From Scatosoma sp964459515 (GTDB lineage: Bacteria > Bacillota > Clostridia > Christensenellales > Borkfalkiaceae), in assembly GCA_964459515.1 (NCBI GenBank), contig CAYWML010000037.1, positions 1 through 13,671 on the forward strand: a DNA stretch of 13,671 nucleotides. Direction: 5' to 3'. Below are positions 5,771 through 13,510 of this stretch, one piece after another (the first letter of the stretch is position 1; every line of letters starts with the position of its first letter). A model generated the notes under the pieces. That model was not told the DNA's origin. It did no database searches and was given only the letters and a program-made list of their open reading frames with translations. A program made the position numbers and the translations under genes.

Positions 5771-7060
5771 ATGGCGCAACAAAAAAAAGGCTTTATCGCG
5801 CGTATGCTCGAAGGCAAGGAAAAAAGCGAAGAATACGCAAGAAGCACGCTGCCTACCAACCGTTGGCAGTTGTTTTGGGATATATTTAAGGGTAATTTCG
5901 GGAAAATCGTAAAAGTAAATCTTCTGATGTTGCTTTTCTTTATTCCCGTGCTGTTCGTAATCGTGGTCGGCATATTGTCCTCGCAGACGAACGGCGCAAT
6001 CTACCCGTTCGGGGCGAACCTCGGCGTGGGCTATCCTGCCATGCCCGTTTTGCAGGGCGTGTCCGAATGGCTTTCCTTGGAGTCCGATCTCGTCGTGTAT
6101 CTCGGCATTACGGTGGCGGCTTTGGTGGCGGCAGTCGGGCTGTCGGGCGGCATGTACGTGGTGCGGAACATGGTGTGGACGGAGGGCGTGTTTGTCACCA
6201 ACGATTTTTGGCGCGGCGTAAAACTGAATTATAAAAACGCTTTGCAAACGGCTATGTTCTTTTGCGTATCCTTGTTTTTAGTGGTGACGTTGCGCGATTT
6301 GTCGGAGTTCAGCATCGCCGCAGGCACGCTCACGAAAGGACAGCTCGTTTGGTTGCGCGTTTCGCAGGTGACGGGGTACGTATTGCTTTTCCTCGTTTCC
6401 ATGATGTCGCTTTGGATGCTGGCGCTCGGCGTAAACTACGAAATGAAGTTCGTCGTTCTGTTCAAAAACGCCTTTTTGATGACGATCGGCACGTTGCCGC
6501 AGACGGTGTTTTTCGGCGCGTTGGCATTGTTGCCTTTCCTGCTGTTTTTGATCGGCGGAACGCTGTTCACCATGATCGCGCTTATCGTTCTCGTGCTGTT
6601 CGCGGTCGCGTACGCGCTACTCGTATGGCTGGATTTCGCGCAGTGGGTATTCGATCGGTATATCAATCCCAAGTTGTCGAACGCCCCCGTCGGCAGAGGT
6701 ATTTACAGCCGCGAGGACGGCTCGTCCATGCGTACGGGCGGCGAAAGCGCGGCGAGCGCGGAATACAACCGCATTATTCTTTCGCACGGCAAATCCCGTT
6801 TGGTGGCGCGGCCGATCAAGCCGATCGACGATTCGTTGCAGGTGTACGAGTTGCCGCAATCGTTCACGCGCGAAGATTTACAGCGTTTGCGCGAGAGCAA
6901 GCAGAACATTGTCGACGATACCGAGGCGTACGCGGAAGAGCATAAAAACGACTTGCGCTACGTAGAGTACAACAAGCAGTTCGAGGAGCGCGAGCGTGCT
7001 TTACAGAGCACGGGCAAAAAGAGCAAGCGCGCGAAACCGCCCAAAATGCTCGGCGAATAA
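5771..7060 (+). CDS. DUF624/YesL-like multi-pass membrane protein with charged C-terminal tail
   Basis: 429 residues from the ATG chosen here. GGAGA lies about six to eight bases before it, and the frame upstream runs through repeat DNA, so the longer open frame from 5516 is rejected. There are about six membrane helices: roughly 48-70, 108-130, 157-173, 199-221, 246-264 and 266-290. SGGMYVVRNMVWTEGVFVTN (125-144), followed by a DFWRGVK motif, resembles the DUF624/YesL family, whose role is unknown though some members neighbour sugar-transport genes. The last 130 residues are hydrophilic, with an acidic/arginine-rich stretch (about 350-410) and a lysine-rich end, longer than usual for the family as I recall it. 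The next gene starts 70 bp downstream, after a strong hairpin. Confidence 0.75.
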   Translation: MAQQKKGFIARMLEGKEKSEEYARSTLPTNRWQLFWDIFKGNFGKIVKVNLLMLLFFIPVLFVIVVGILSSQTNGAIYPFGANLGVGYPAMPVLQGVSEWLSLESDLVVYLGITVAALVAAVGLSGGMYVVRNMVWTEGVFVTNDFWRGVKLNYKNALQTAMFFCVSLFLVVTLRDLSEFSIAAGTLTKGQLVWLRVSQVTGYVLLFLVSMMSLWMLALGVNYEMKFVVLFKNAFLMTIGTLPQTVFFGALALLPFLLFLIGGTLFTMIALIVLVLFAVAYALLVWLDFAQWVFDRYINPKLSNAPVGRGIYSREDGSSMRTGGESAASAEYNRIILSHGKSRLVARPIKPIDDSLQVYELPQSFTREDLQRLRESKQNIVDDTEAYAEEHKNDLRYVEYNKQFEERERALQSTGKKSKRAKPPKMLGE

Positions 7061-7070
7061 AACGCAAAAA

Positions 7071-7102
7071 GGCGAAACGGCGACGGTAAACGCCGTTTCG
7101 CC
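7071..7102 (-). terminator. Perfect hairpin with T-run only on the - strand
   Basis: GGCGAAACGGCG (7071-7082) and CGCCGTTTCGCC (7091-7102) form a perfect 12-bp stem. Read leftward it is followed by TTTTTGCG, a good intrinsic terminator. Read rightward, the sense of the genes here, it is followed by GAGAAATA and should not terminate. Confidence 0.6.
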
Positions 7103-7130
7103 GAGAAATATACACGAAAGAGAGGTTTGC

Positions 7131-7868
7131 ATGGAGCGGAAAAGCGCGTATACGCATCTTGCCGAATGGTTTGAATATCTCAACGACGACTGCGGCTATG
7201 AAAACTGGTCGCAGTATTTAATAAAAACGCTAGGCGCGTTTCCGCTGGAAACGGGTTTGGACGTCGGTTGCGGCGGCGGTTGGTTTACGCGTGCGTTGCA
7301 ACGGCGCGGCTATGCGATGACGGGCATGGATATTTCTTCGGAAATGCTCGACTACGCGCAAGAAACGGCTTTGAAAACGGGCGTGCGCAGCGAATACGTT
7401 CTCGGCGATATCGCAAAGTGCAAATTGCCGCGGCGGTTCGATTTCGCCGTCGCCGTCAACGACTGTGTCAATTATATTCCGAAGGAAAAGCTGCTTTCCG
7501 CTTTCAAAAATATCCGTTCGGCATTGAAAAAAGACGGCATTTTTTTCTTCGACGTAAGTTCTCCGCGAAAGTTTAAGGAAAAGATTGCAAATACTGTGTC
7601 GGTGGACGATCGGGACGACGTCACCTATCTCAGCTTTAATCGCGCGGAGGAGGACGGCGTGACGATGGACGTAACGCTGTTCGTCAAACGCAAGGACGGC
7701 GCGTTCGATCGCTTGGACGAACAGCATCGGCAATACGCGTATACGGAGGAAGAGCTTCGCGCCGCTTTGACGGCGGTCGGTTTCGAAACGTTGCGCGCGG
7801 AAGGACATCTCGGCGAGGACAAGTCGATAAGCGATCGGCTCTGCTTCCTTTGCCGCAGAAAGGGGTGA
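7131..7868 (+). CDS. Class I SAM-dependent methyltransferase
   Basis: 245 residues. Motif I is GLDVGCGGGWFTRAL (42-56), the SAM-binding loop. Motif II is the acidic end of MTGMDIS (63-69). DIAKCKLP (93-100) and FDFAVAVNDCVNYI (103-116) are the following strands. The substrate cannot be told from sequence; small-molecule or protein targets are both possible. The start is chosen by GAGAGG seven to eight bases upstream; the frame is open further upstream but crosses a hairpin. The next gene, hslO, begins four bases after the stop, so the two are certainly cotranscribed. I recall methyltransferases of this type beside hslO in other Clostridia, but that is memory, not shown here. Confidence 0.9.
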   Translation: MERKSAYTHLAEWFEYLNDDCGYENWSQYLIKTLGAFPLETGLDVGCGGGWFTRALQRRGYAMTGMDISSEMLDYAQETALKTGVRSEYVLGDIAKCKLPRRFDFAVAVNDCVNYIPKEKLLSAFKNIRSALKKDGIFFFDVSSPRKFKEKIANTVSVDDRDDVTYLSFNRAEEDGVTMDVTLFVKRKDGAFDRLDEQHRQYAYTEEELRAALTAVGFETLRAEGHLGEDKSISDRLCFLCRRKG

Positions 7869-7872
7869 CGGA

Positions 7873-8727
7873 ATGGAAAACGTATTGCGCGCGTTGATAG
7901 AAAACGGGCAAATATCTTTTACGGCGGCGGATACGACGGAGATCGTGCGCGAGGGAATGCGGCGGCACGGCTTATCGACGGCTTCGGCGTACGTGTTCGG
8001 AAAGGCACTTTCGGCGATGACGTTTATGAGTGCGTGTTTGAAGCAAGAAACGGGCGAAATTTCTCTCTCCGTACAAGGAGTCGAGGAAGGCGGAAATATT
8101 GCCGTATCGGGCAATTACGGGCTTTATTTGCGAGGTTATATCGACAACGTCGCCCTTGTCGGAGAACCGAACGCCGAAACCGAGCATCGAACGCTGGGAA
8201 ATCGCGCCGTACTCACCGTTATACGCGACGACGGATACAGCCGACCTTTCGTCGGCAGTTGCGCCGTTCCCGACGGCGGCGGAACGGACGAAGCGTTCGA
8301 GGAATATTTTCGCAGCAGCGAACAGCTTCGCACGCGTATCGCGACGACGGTGCTTTTTACGGAAACGGGAGAATGCGCGTTCGCAGGCGTCGTCGCGTTG
8401 CAACCGTTGCCGTTTGCTTCGGCGGACGCGCTTGCGGCGATGGAACGCGCCGATCTTTCGAAACTGTTGCAAACGTTGCGAGGAGAGGGGATAGTCGCTT
8501 GCGCGGCGGAGCTTTCCGAAAGACGCACGGCGGAGGAACGCCGCTTCGCCCGATATCGTTGCAACTGTTCTCGGGAATATTTGCGGCGGGTATTGGTATC
8601 CTTGGGCGAGGAGCAAATGCGCGCGATTATAAAAGAGGACGGCGCGGTGCGCGTGCATTGTCATTATTGCAACACCGATTACATTTTTACGGATAAGGAC
8701 GCGGACGAGATTTTCCGCACGGAATAA
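7873..8727 (+). CDS. hslO: Hsp33 redox-activated chaperone
   Basis: A cytoplasmic holdase that is inactive when reduced and zinc-bound and becomes active under oxidative unfolding stress. 284 residues, normal length. The four zinc cysteines are present: CNC (Cys230, Cys232) and CHYC (Cys263, Cys266), the CxC plus CxxC pattern. The N-terminal domain carries the usual GNIAVSGNYGLYLRGYIDN (74-92) core. AAGGGG lies just before the ATG, overlapping the previous stop. It sits between the methyltransferase and the TPR gene with gaps of four and two bases. Nothing is missing, so it should be functional. Confidence 0.97.
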   Translation: MENVLRALIENGQISFTAADTTEIVREGMRRHGLSTASAYVFGKALSAMTFMSACLKQETGEISLSVQGVEEGGNIAVSGNYGLYLRGYIDNVALVGEPNAETEHRTLGNRAVLTVIRDDGYSRPFVGSCAVPDGGGTDEAFEEYFRSSEQLRTRIATTVLFTETGECAFAGVVALQPLPFASADALAAMERADLSKLLQTLRGEGIVACAAELSERRTAEERRFARYRCNCSREYLRRVLVSLGEEQMRAIIKEDGAVRVHCHYCNTDYIFTDKDADEIFRTE

Positions 8728-8729
8728 CT

Positions 8730-10442
8730 ATGGCTATTAAAAACAAAAAAACGAAAAGAATCGATTTCAGCCGCAAGCGCATTGCTTCGATTGCGGATAA
8801 ATACTATAACGACAGGAACTACCTCCTCGCGTTGCGCATGGCGTTCAAGGAATTGGAAACGTACGGCGGCGACAACGATGTTTACGTGCGCCTTACGGAT
8901 ATTTACGAGGACATGGAATTGTACGAGCAGGCAATCAAGTGGTACTTTAAGTTTTTGGATAACGCCGACGAGGAAGATTTGCCTGAGGCGTACGAGGGAC
9001 TTGCCGTCAACTTTCTCAGTTACGGGGAGAAAGGCGTTTCGGCGTATTACTATAACCAACTTATGGATACGGACGATACCTTGTCGGAAGAAACGAAAGA
9101 GGACATTATAGACGAGTTTTCGATGTCGAAGAACAACGGATTTCACTTTTCGTATCCGCCGCGGCTCGTGGATTATTCCGAGGAGCTCACTCGCGGCAAC
9201 GAAGCGTTGAAAAAAGGCAATTTGCGAGAGGCGGTCGAGATACTTTCCCACGTGGAGAAAGGTTCGTCGCTGTATGCGAACGCGAAAGAAATGCAGGCTC
9301 TCGCTTTATTGCTCGGCAATAAAACGGACGAAGCGGAAAAAGCTTGTCAAGACCTGTTGGAGGAGTTTCCCGACGACGTGAGCGGTTTAACGACGCTTTC
9401 CGCCGTATACGCGGCGCAGGGGCGGCAGGAAGATGTCATGAGAGTGGCGAAACAGCTTGCGGAAACGGAAACCGAGGACGCGGACGAATTGTATAAAATC
9501 GCAACGGTTTGTTGCGATACCGGTTTTCATAAAGAGGCGTATCGGCGGTTTTGCCTTTTGGAGGCGCAAGAGATTCTGCCGTACGACGAAAGAATGCAGT
9601 ATTTGAAGGCGGTTGCCGCTTACAACGGCGGACTGTTGCAGGAGGCGGAGGACGCCTTGGACAAGTTGTGCACCATTTCTCCCGACGCCGAGGTGGCGCG
9701 GTATTATTTGAAAGCGATTCGCGCGTATCGCGCGCAGAAAGCGGAAAAGCCCGAACTTATTTATTTATATCATTTGCCGCTGGAGGAACGGGAGCGGCGT
9801 TGTCGGGAACTGGCGCACGTCGGGAAAGCGCCTTTGGAGGACGCGCGGCTGTTCGGCTTGCTTTTGTTGCACGACGGGTATTTTCGTTGGTGCTTCGACG
9901 AGTTGAACGGCAACGACCGCGAATTGCAGTATCTCGGCTTGACGACGGCGGTGCACGCGCGCGCGGACGAATTTATTCGGGATATATTGCTCGATTACAG
10001 GGTGGCGGACGTTTTGAAAATAGAAACGCTCCGATTGTTGTTGGAGCGGAACGAGGACGAGGAATACGGCGTCGTATTTTGCAATATTTACAAACGGGTA
10101 TTTTTACAACGTATCGAAATCGGGCGAAAACGCCGTAAAAAATTCCTTTCGGCGTATGCGATGATCGCCGCGAAATTCGCTATCGTGTGCGACGATTACG
10201 GCGATCGGATCGCGCAGGCGGCGGAACGGCTGTACGACGGGCTGGAAGCGCGCAACGCTTTGGACGCCGTGGACGAAGTGAAAGATTGCGCTTGCGCCAT
10301 ATTTATTCTTTCGGGCTTGAAAGAGCTGGGCGACGATTTTTTGCAGATCGCGGCAACGTTCAAGGCGGACGTGCTTGCGGTGCGGCGGCTGCTTAACGAA
10401 TCGGGAGAGGACTTATCGCAAACGGAGAAGAAAAAAAGATGA
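8730..10442 (+). CDS. Tetratricopeptide-repeat protein, function unknown
   Basis: 570 residues, no signal peptide and no membrane helix, so probably cytoplasmic. The basic N-terminus (MAIKNKKTKRIDFSRKR) is followed by TPR-like helical pairs, clearest at about 33-110 (YLLALRMAFKELE, YEQAIKWYFKFL) and 155-250 (GNEALKKGNLREAVEIL, TDEAEKACQDLLEEFPDD). Further helical repeats continue to about 330. The second half (about 340-550) is helical but I do not recognise it. There are no catalytic motifs. The start is two bases after the hslO stop with a poor ribosome site, so translation probably depends on the gene before. Its stop overlaps the next start by four bases. Likely a protein-binding scaffold; partners unknown. 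Confidence 0.8.
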   Translation: MAIKNKKTKRIDFSRKRIASIADKYYNDRNYLLALRMAFKELETYGGDNDVYVRLTDIYEDMELYEQAIKWYFKFLDNADEEDLPEAYEGLAVNFLSYGEKGVSAYYYNQLMDTDDTLSEETKEDIIDEFSMSKNNGFHFSYPPRLVDYSEELTRGNEALKKGNLREAVEILSHVEKGSSLYANAKEMQALALLLGNKTDEAEKACQDLLEEFPDDVSGLTTLSAVYAAQGRQEDVMRVAKQLAETETEDADELYKIATVCCDTGFHKEAYRRFCLLEAQEILPYDERMQYLKAVAAYNGGLLQEAEDALDKLCTISPDAEVARYYLKAIRAYRAQKAEKPELIYLYHLPLEERERRCRELAHVGKAPLEDARLFGLLLLHDGYFRWCFDELNGNDRELQYLGLTTAVHARADEFIRDILLDYRVADVLKIETLRLLLERNEDEEYGVVFCNIYKRVFLQRIEIGRKRRKKFLSAYAMIAAKFAIVCDDYGDRIAQAAERLYDGLEARNALDAVDEVKDCACAIFILSGLKELGDDFLQIAATFKADVLAVRRLLNESGEDLSQTEKKKR

Positions 10443-11266
10443 AATTGATGGATTTAGACGGATTGTTCGATAAAAAATTGGCGCGATACATGCAAGAAAA
10501 CAAAGGCAAGCATACGGAAAAGGAATGGGAGAACGTGATTCCCCGTCTGTATAAGCAATTCGGCGATACGTACGTTGCCAAGCTACAATGCACGCCGCGC
10601 GAATATTACGCGCGCATGACGAACGAAGAACTCGCGGAAACGTTGCAGGCGCATTTGGCGCAAGACGTGCCCGTTCCCGAATTTCTTTGCGCGGAACTGG
10701 AAGGGAGAAACGCCGCGGACGTTTTGTTGCCGCTCTTTCGCGGCGCGGACGCGCAAACGGCGGCGTACGTCGTCAATCTCTTGGGCGACGACGTTCGGGC
10801 GTTCGACGCGTATTTTGACGCACTGACGGAAAACCGTTTCGACGAGGAATTGCGCAGCGATCTGACGGACGTGCTTCGCTTGCACGCGGACGAAGTAAAG
10901 TCGCGCGCGCTCGCGTTATATCGGCAGGGCGTCGCGCAGGCGTACATGTTGGAAATACTTTCGCGCGTAAAGCGGCGCGAAGAGGAGATTTTTCAAACGC
11001 TTTTGCAGGCTTTTCAAACGGCGGACGAGACGCAAAGCCCCGTTTGCGCAGGCTATCTCGCCGCTTACGGCGACGAACGGGCTTTGCCCTATTTGACGGC
11101 GCGGATCGAGGACGAGAGTATCGGCTTCGTGGAATTTCAGGAGCTGAAATATGCCATCGAGGCGTTGGGCGGCGAATACGCCGAGCAGAGGGATTTTTCC
11201 GAGGATAAGGATTATTTGGCGATAGAGGCGGCAAGCGCGGCGCATAAGGAAGAACCGCAAAGCTGA
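10439..11266 (+). CDS. HEAT-repeat-like helical protein, function unknown
   Basis: 275 residues, hydrophilic, no membrane segment. The start overlaps the TPR gene stop (ATGA), and GGAGAAG lies just upstream. Short alpha-helical units such as AADVLLPLFRGADAQTAAYV (93-112) and the stretch GYLAAYGDERALPYLTARI (about 204-222) resemble HEAT repeats, the second very closely. A family name cannot be given. Tight coupling to the TPR gene suggests that the two products act together or are needed in fixed ratio. Alternatively it is a general conserved hypothetical protein of this lineage. Confidence 0.75.
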   Translation: MKLMDLDGLFDKKLARYMQENKGKHTEKEWENVIPRLYKQFGDTYVAKLQCTPREYYARMTNEELAETLQAHLAQDVPVPEFLCAELEGRNAADVLLPLFRGADAQTAAYVVNLLGDDVRAFDAYFDALTENRFDEELRSDLTDVLRLHADEVKSRALALYRQGVAQAYMLEILSRVKRREEEIFQTLLQAFQTADETQSPVCAGYLAAYGDERALPYLTARIEDESIGFVEFQELKYAIEALGGEYAEQRDFSEDKDYLAIEAASAAHKEEPQS

Positions 11267-11290
11267 GTTTGCCGTTCGAGAAACTTTTTG

Positions 11291-11319
11291 ACATAAACGA
11301 CTTTCGCTCCGCATAGAGT
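11291..11319 (+). promoter_or_regulatory. Candidate sigma-E (sporulation) promoter of spoIVA
   Basis: ACATAAA (11291-11297), a 14-bp gap, then CATAGAGT (11312-11319). This resembles the sigma-E pattern of a short ATA-containing -35 and CATACAAT -10; spoIVA is under sigma-E in Bacillus. TTGACA at 11288-11293 also looks like a sigma-A -35, but no -10 lies 17 bp further on. Confidence 0.45.
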
Positions 11320-11349
11320 AAACCGTAAGGTTTGTCTGCGGAGCTTTTC
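11306..11349 (+). terminator. Intrinsic terminator after the HEAT-like gene
   Basis: GCTCCGCA (11306-11313) pairs with TGCGGAGC (11337-11344), with an inner AAACC/GGTTT stem, followed by TTTTC. It would end the hslO operon. Its left arm overlaps the candidate spoIVA promoter. Confidence 0.75.
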
Positions 11350-11417
11350 GTTGCGCTCGCAAAAAAGCGCGTGCGATGAAAAATTATGGCTTTGCAAAAA
11401 CGCGAGGGAGGTCGTGG

Positions 11418-12887
11418 ATGGAAGGTTACAGCGTTTACGAAGATATAGCGAATCGCACGGGCGGCGATATTTATTTGGGCGTCGTCGGGCCCGTGCGTAC
11501 GGGGAAATCGACGTTTATTCGGCGGTTTATGGAGGTCATGGTGTTGCCGAACGCCGCCGCGGAGGCGCGTGCCGTCATGGTGGACGAATTGCCGCAGGCG
11601 GCGGCAGGAAAGACGGTCATGACGACCGAGCCGAAGTTCGTCCCCGCAAAAGCGGCGGAAATCGCCGTTGCCAAAGGGGCGAAGGCTTCTGTTCGGCTCG
11701 TCGATTGCGTGGGCTTTTCCGTGGAGGGGGCAGGCGGTTTTGAGGAGGACGGTGCGCCGCGGCTCGTGAAAACGCCGTGGCAGACTGCGCCCATGCCCTT
11801 TGAACGCGCGGCGGAATTGGGCACGGAAAAGGTAATCCGGGAACATTCCACCGTCGGCGTTTTGGTGACGACGGACGGCAGCGTCACCGACTTGCCGCGC
11901 GAAAGCTACGTGGCGGCGGAAGAGCGCGCCGTTCGGGAATTGCAGAAACTCGGCAAGCCGTTCGTCATCGTTCTGAATTGTCGAGAACCGTCGTCGGCGG
12001 CGGAACTTCGCGAACGCTTGGAAAGGCAATACGAAGCACCCGTGGTCGCGTTGAACGCGGAAAACATGAACGAGGAAGAGATTGCGAACGCCCTGCAAAA
12101 AGCTTTGTTGGAGTTCCCCGTGTTGCGTATCGACGTGAAGTTGCCGCGCTGGTTGCGCTCGCTTCCCGAAACGGATACGCACGTGGCGGCGTTGCTTTCG
12201 GCGGTGAAAGCGGCTGCGGCGAAAATCGAGAAAATGCGCGATTGTTCCGTCTTCGAGAATTTGTTCGACGAGGATAGCGGCTATCGCAATCCCGACGAGA
12301 TTCGCATGGATCTGGGCACGGGCAGGGCGGAAATTCGTATCGAAACGACGGAGGCGTTGTTCTACGGCGCGCTCAGCGACGCCTGCGGAGAAGCGTTGGA
12401 GGACGATTTGGCTCTCCTTCGGCACGTGCGCGCTCTGACGACGACGAAACGCGCTTACGATAGGGTCAGGGATGCGTTGAACGAGGCGGAGACGAACGGA
12501 TACGGCATCGTTTATCCGAGTGAGGAAGAGTACGCTTTGGAAAAGCCGCAACTCTTGAAAAAGGGAACGGGCTACGGCGTGCAATTCCGTGCGCGCGCGG
12601 CGAGCTATCATATCGTAAAGGTGGACGTTCGCGGCGCGGTGCAGCCGATTATCGGGACGAAACAGCAAAGCGAGGCGTTCGTCAACGAAACTTTATCCGC
12701 ATACGAGGACGGAACGGGGGACGTTTGGGAAACGAATATTTTCGGTAAAACGTTGCGCGCGTTGGTCGGCGACGAGCTGTCGGGCAAGACGGACGCCATG
12801 CCGACGGAACTGCGGAAAAAGATGCGCCGTACGATTTCCAAAATCGTCAACGACGGCAAAGGAAACGTGATATGTATCGTGTTTTAA
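11418..12887 (+). CDS. spoIVA: Stage IV sporulation protein A, spore-coat ATPase
   Basis: Assembles, by ATP hydrolysis, into the basement layer of the spore coat around the forespore. 489 residues against 492 in Bacillus subtilis, and similar throughout. Walker A is GPVRTGKST (24-32, Lys30). DELPQAAAGKTVMTTEPKF (56-74) holds the sensor threonines. RLVDCVGF (93-100, Asp96) is the Walker B strand. TPWQTAPMPFERAAELGTEK and EHSTVGVLVTTDGS follow as in the Bacillus protein, and the C-terminus NDGKGNVICIVF fits the membrane-anchoring end. The start was set at MEGYSVYEDI because GAGGGAGG lies six to seven bases upstream and the Bacillus protein begins the same way; an in-frame ATG at 11376 lacks a ribosome site. 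No other sporulation gene is in the window. Confidence 0.97.
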   Translation: MEGYSVYEDIANRTGGDIYLGVVGPVRTGKSTFIRRFMEVMVLPNAAAEARAVMVDELPQAAAGKTVMTTEPKFVPAKAAEIAVAKGAKASVRLVDCVGFSVEGAGGFEEDGAPRLVKTPWQTAPMPFERAAELGTEKVIREHSTVGVLVTTDGSVTDLPRESYVAAEERAVRELQKLGKPFVIVLNCREPSSAAELRERLERQYEAPVVALNAENMNEEEIANALQKALLEFPVLRIDVKLPRWLRSLPETDTHVAALLSAVKAAAAKIEKMRDCSVFENLFDEDSGYRNPDEIRMDLGTGRAEIRIETTEALFYGALSDACGEALEDDLALLRHVRALTTTKRAYDRVRDALNEAETNGYGIVYPSEEEYALEKPQLLKKGTGYGVQFRARAASYHIVKVDVRGAVQPIIGTKQQSEAFVNETLSAYEDGTGDVWETNIFGKTLRALVGDELSGKTDAMPTELRKKMRRTISKIVNDGKGNVICIVF

Positions 12888-12931
12888 GCAGGAATAAAAA
12901 ACGGAGCGACGGGGCATACTTTTTATAAGAT

Positions 12932-13026
12932 AACGCCGAAAAATACCGTACAGCGCGATAGGCTGTAAAACGCCGATAGAAACGAAGCTTTCCTTGCCGA
13001 GCGTTTCTCATCGGGGGTGCGGCGTT
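12932..13026 (+). ncRNA. Possible three-way-junction structured RNA leader
   Basis: Three nested pairings were found by eye. P1 is AACGCC (12932-12937) with GGCGTT (13021-13026). P2 is TACAGC (12949-12954) with GCTGTA (12962-12967). P3 is CCGAT and GAAACG (12973-12984) with CGTTTC and ATCGG (13002-13014), 11 pairs with a bulge. It ends 17 bases before the ribosome site of the small gene at 13057. It matches no riboswitch class I know. Short stems can arise by chance. Confidence 0.35.
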
Positions 13027-13056
13027 GCTATAAAAATCCGACGTGGAGGAGCAGGT

Positions 13057-13212
13057 ATGACCAAACCGTTAAAGCAGAAAAAGAACAAAGTGCCGAGAAT
13101 AACCGAGGCGGAGTATACGGCGTACGTGACGGCGTTGAAAGGCGGCGAGGGGGAAAATCGTAACGAGCCGCAGGAAAATCGAAAAACGGAAGATACCACG
13201 GGGACGCGTTGA
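13057..13212 (+). CDS. Small protein of 51 residues, function unknown
   Basis: Starts MTKPLKQKKNKVPRI, with GGAGGAGC seven to eight bases upstream, a strong ribosome site that argues for a real gene. The first third is lysine-rich. The middle, EAEYTAYVTALKGG (18-31), looks like one short helix. The rest is polar and charged (ENRNEPQENRKTEDTTGTR) and probably disordered. No membrane segment, signal peptide or cysteines. I do not recognise a family. It follows spoIVA by about 170 bp with a possible folded RNA between, and its stop codon lies inside a hairpin. A weak sigma-E-like -10 (CATACTTT, 12915-12922) raises the possibility of sporulation expression. Confidence 0.6.
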   Translation: MTKPLKQKKNKVPRITEAEYTAYVTALKGGEGENRNEPQENRKTEDTTGTR

Positions 13213-13223
13213 AAAACGCGTCC
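13202..13223 (+). other. GC-rich hairpin with GAAA loop over the small-gene stop codon
   Basis: GGACGCGTT (13202-13210) pairs perfectly with AACGCGTCC (13215-13223) across GAAA, a GNRA-type tetraloop. The stop codon TGA lies at 13210-13212. Only TTGCGG follows, so termination is doubtful; it may protect the mRNA 3' end. Confidence 0.6.
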
Positions 13224-13244
13224 TTGCGGCAAGAAGAGGGGCTT

Positions 13245-13277
13245 GCGCGCGTTTTTATCGAAATTTCCGCGCTTTTT
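13245..13277 (+). terminator. Weak candidate terminator
   Basis: GCGCG (within 13245-13251) with CGCGC (13268-13272) followed by TTTTT. The stem is short, the loop large, and a competing CGCG hairpin exists. Confidence 0.4.
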
Positions 13278-13351
13278 CGCGGGAGGACTTCGGGCGGATT
13301 TGCTTAAAATGAAAAAAATAATAAAAAATCGAAAAAACGTCGAAAAAACAG

Positions 13352-13380
13352 TTGACAAATACATTTTTTTTTAGTATTAT
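13352..13380 (+). promoter_or_regulatory. Sigma-A promoter of the tRNA cluster
   Basis: TTGACA (13352-13357), 17 bp, TATTAT (13375-13380), preceded by long A-rich tracts (13311-13349) that resemble an UP element. Transcription should start near 13387, about 45 bases before the first tRNA. Confidence 0.9.
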
Positions 13381-13430
13381 TATAAAGCTGTTTTGTGTCG
13401 CAGGCGTTTGCGACGTCGGACGGAATATAT

Positions 13431-13507
13431 CGCGGGGTGGAGCAGCTAGGTAGCTCGCCGGGCTCATAACCCGGAGGTCGCAAGTTCGAATCCTGCCCCC
13501 GCAACCA
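13431..13507 (+). tRNA. Initiator tRNA-fMet (CAU)
   Basis: Full cloverleaf with encoded CCA; anticodon CAT at 13465-13467. Initiator marks are present: unpaired C1 opposite A72 (acceptor CGCGGGG against CCCCGCA) and three G-C pairs beside the anticodon loop (CCGGG/CCCGG). The T stem GCAAG/CCTGC has an A-C mismatch at 52:62. The D loop is AGCTAGGTA. Confidence 0.97.
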
Positions 13508-13510
13508 AAT

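Noticed and set aside
10773..12668. 631-codon open frame on the - strand
   Set aside because: It is antisense to spoIVA and the HEAT-like gene, which are clearly real; long antisense frames are expected in GC-rich coding DNA.
12965..13015. Hammerhead ribozyme core
   Set aside because: GAAAC-like pieces occur on both strands, but the CUGAUGA core with a stem II between it and GAAA is missing.
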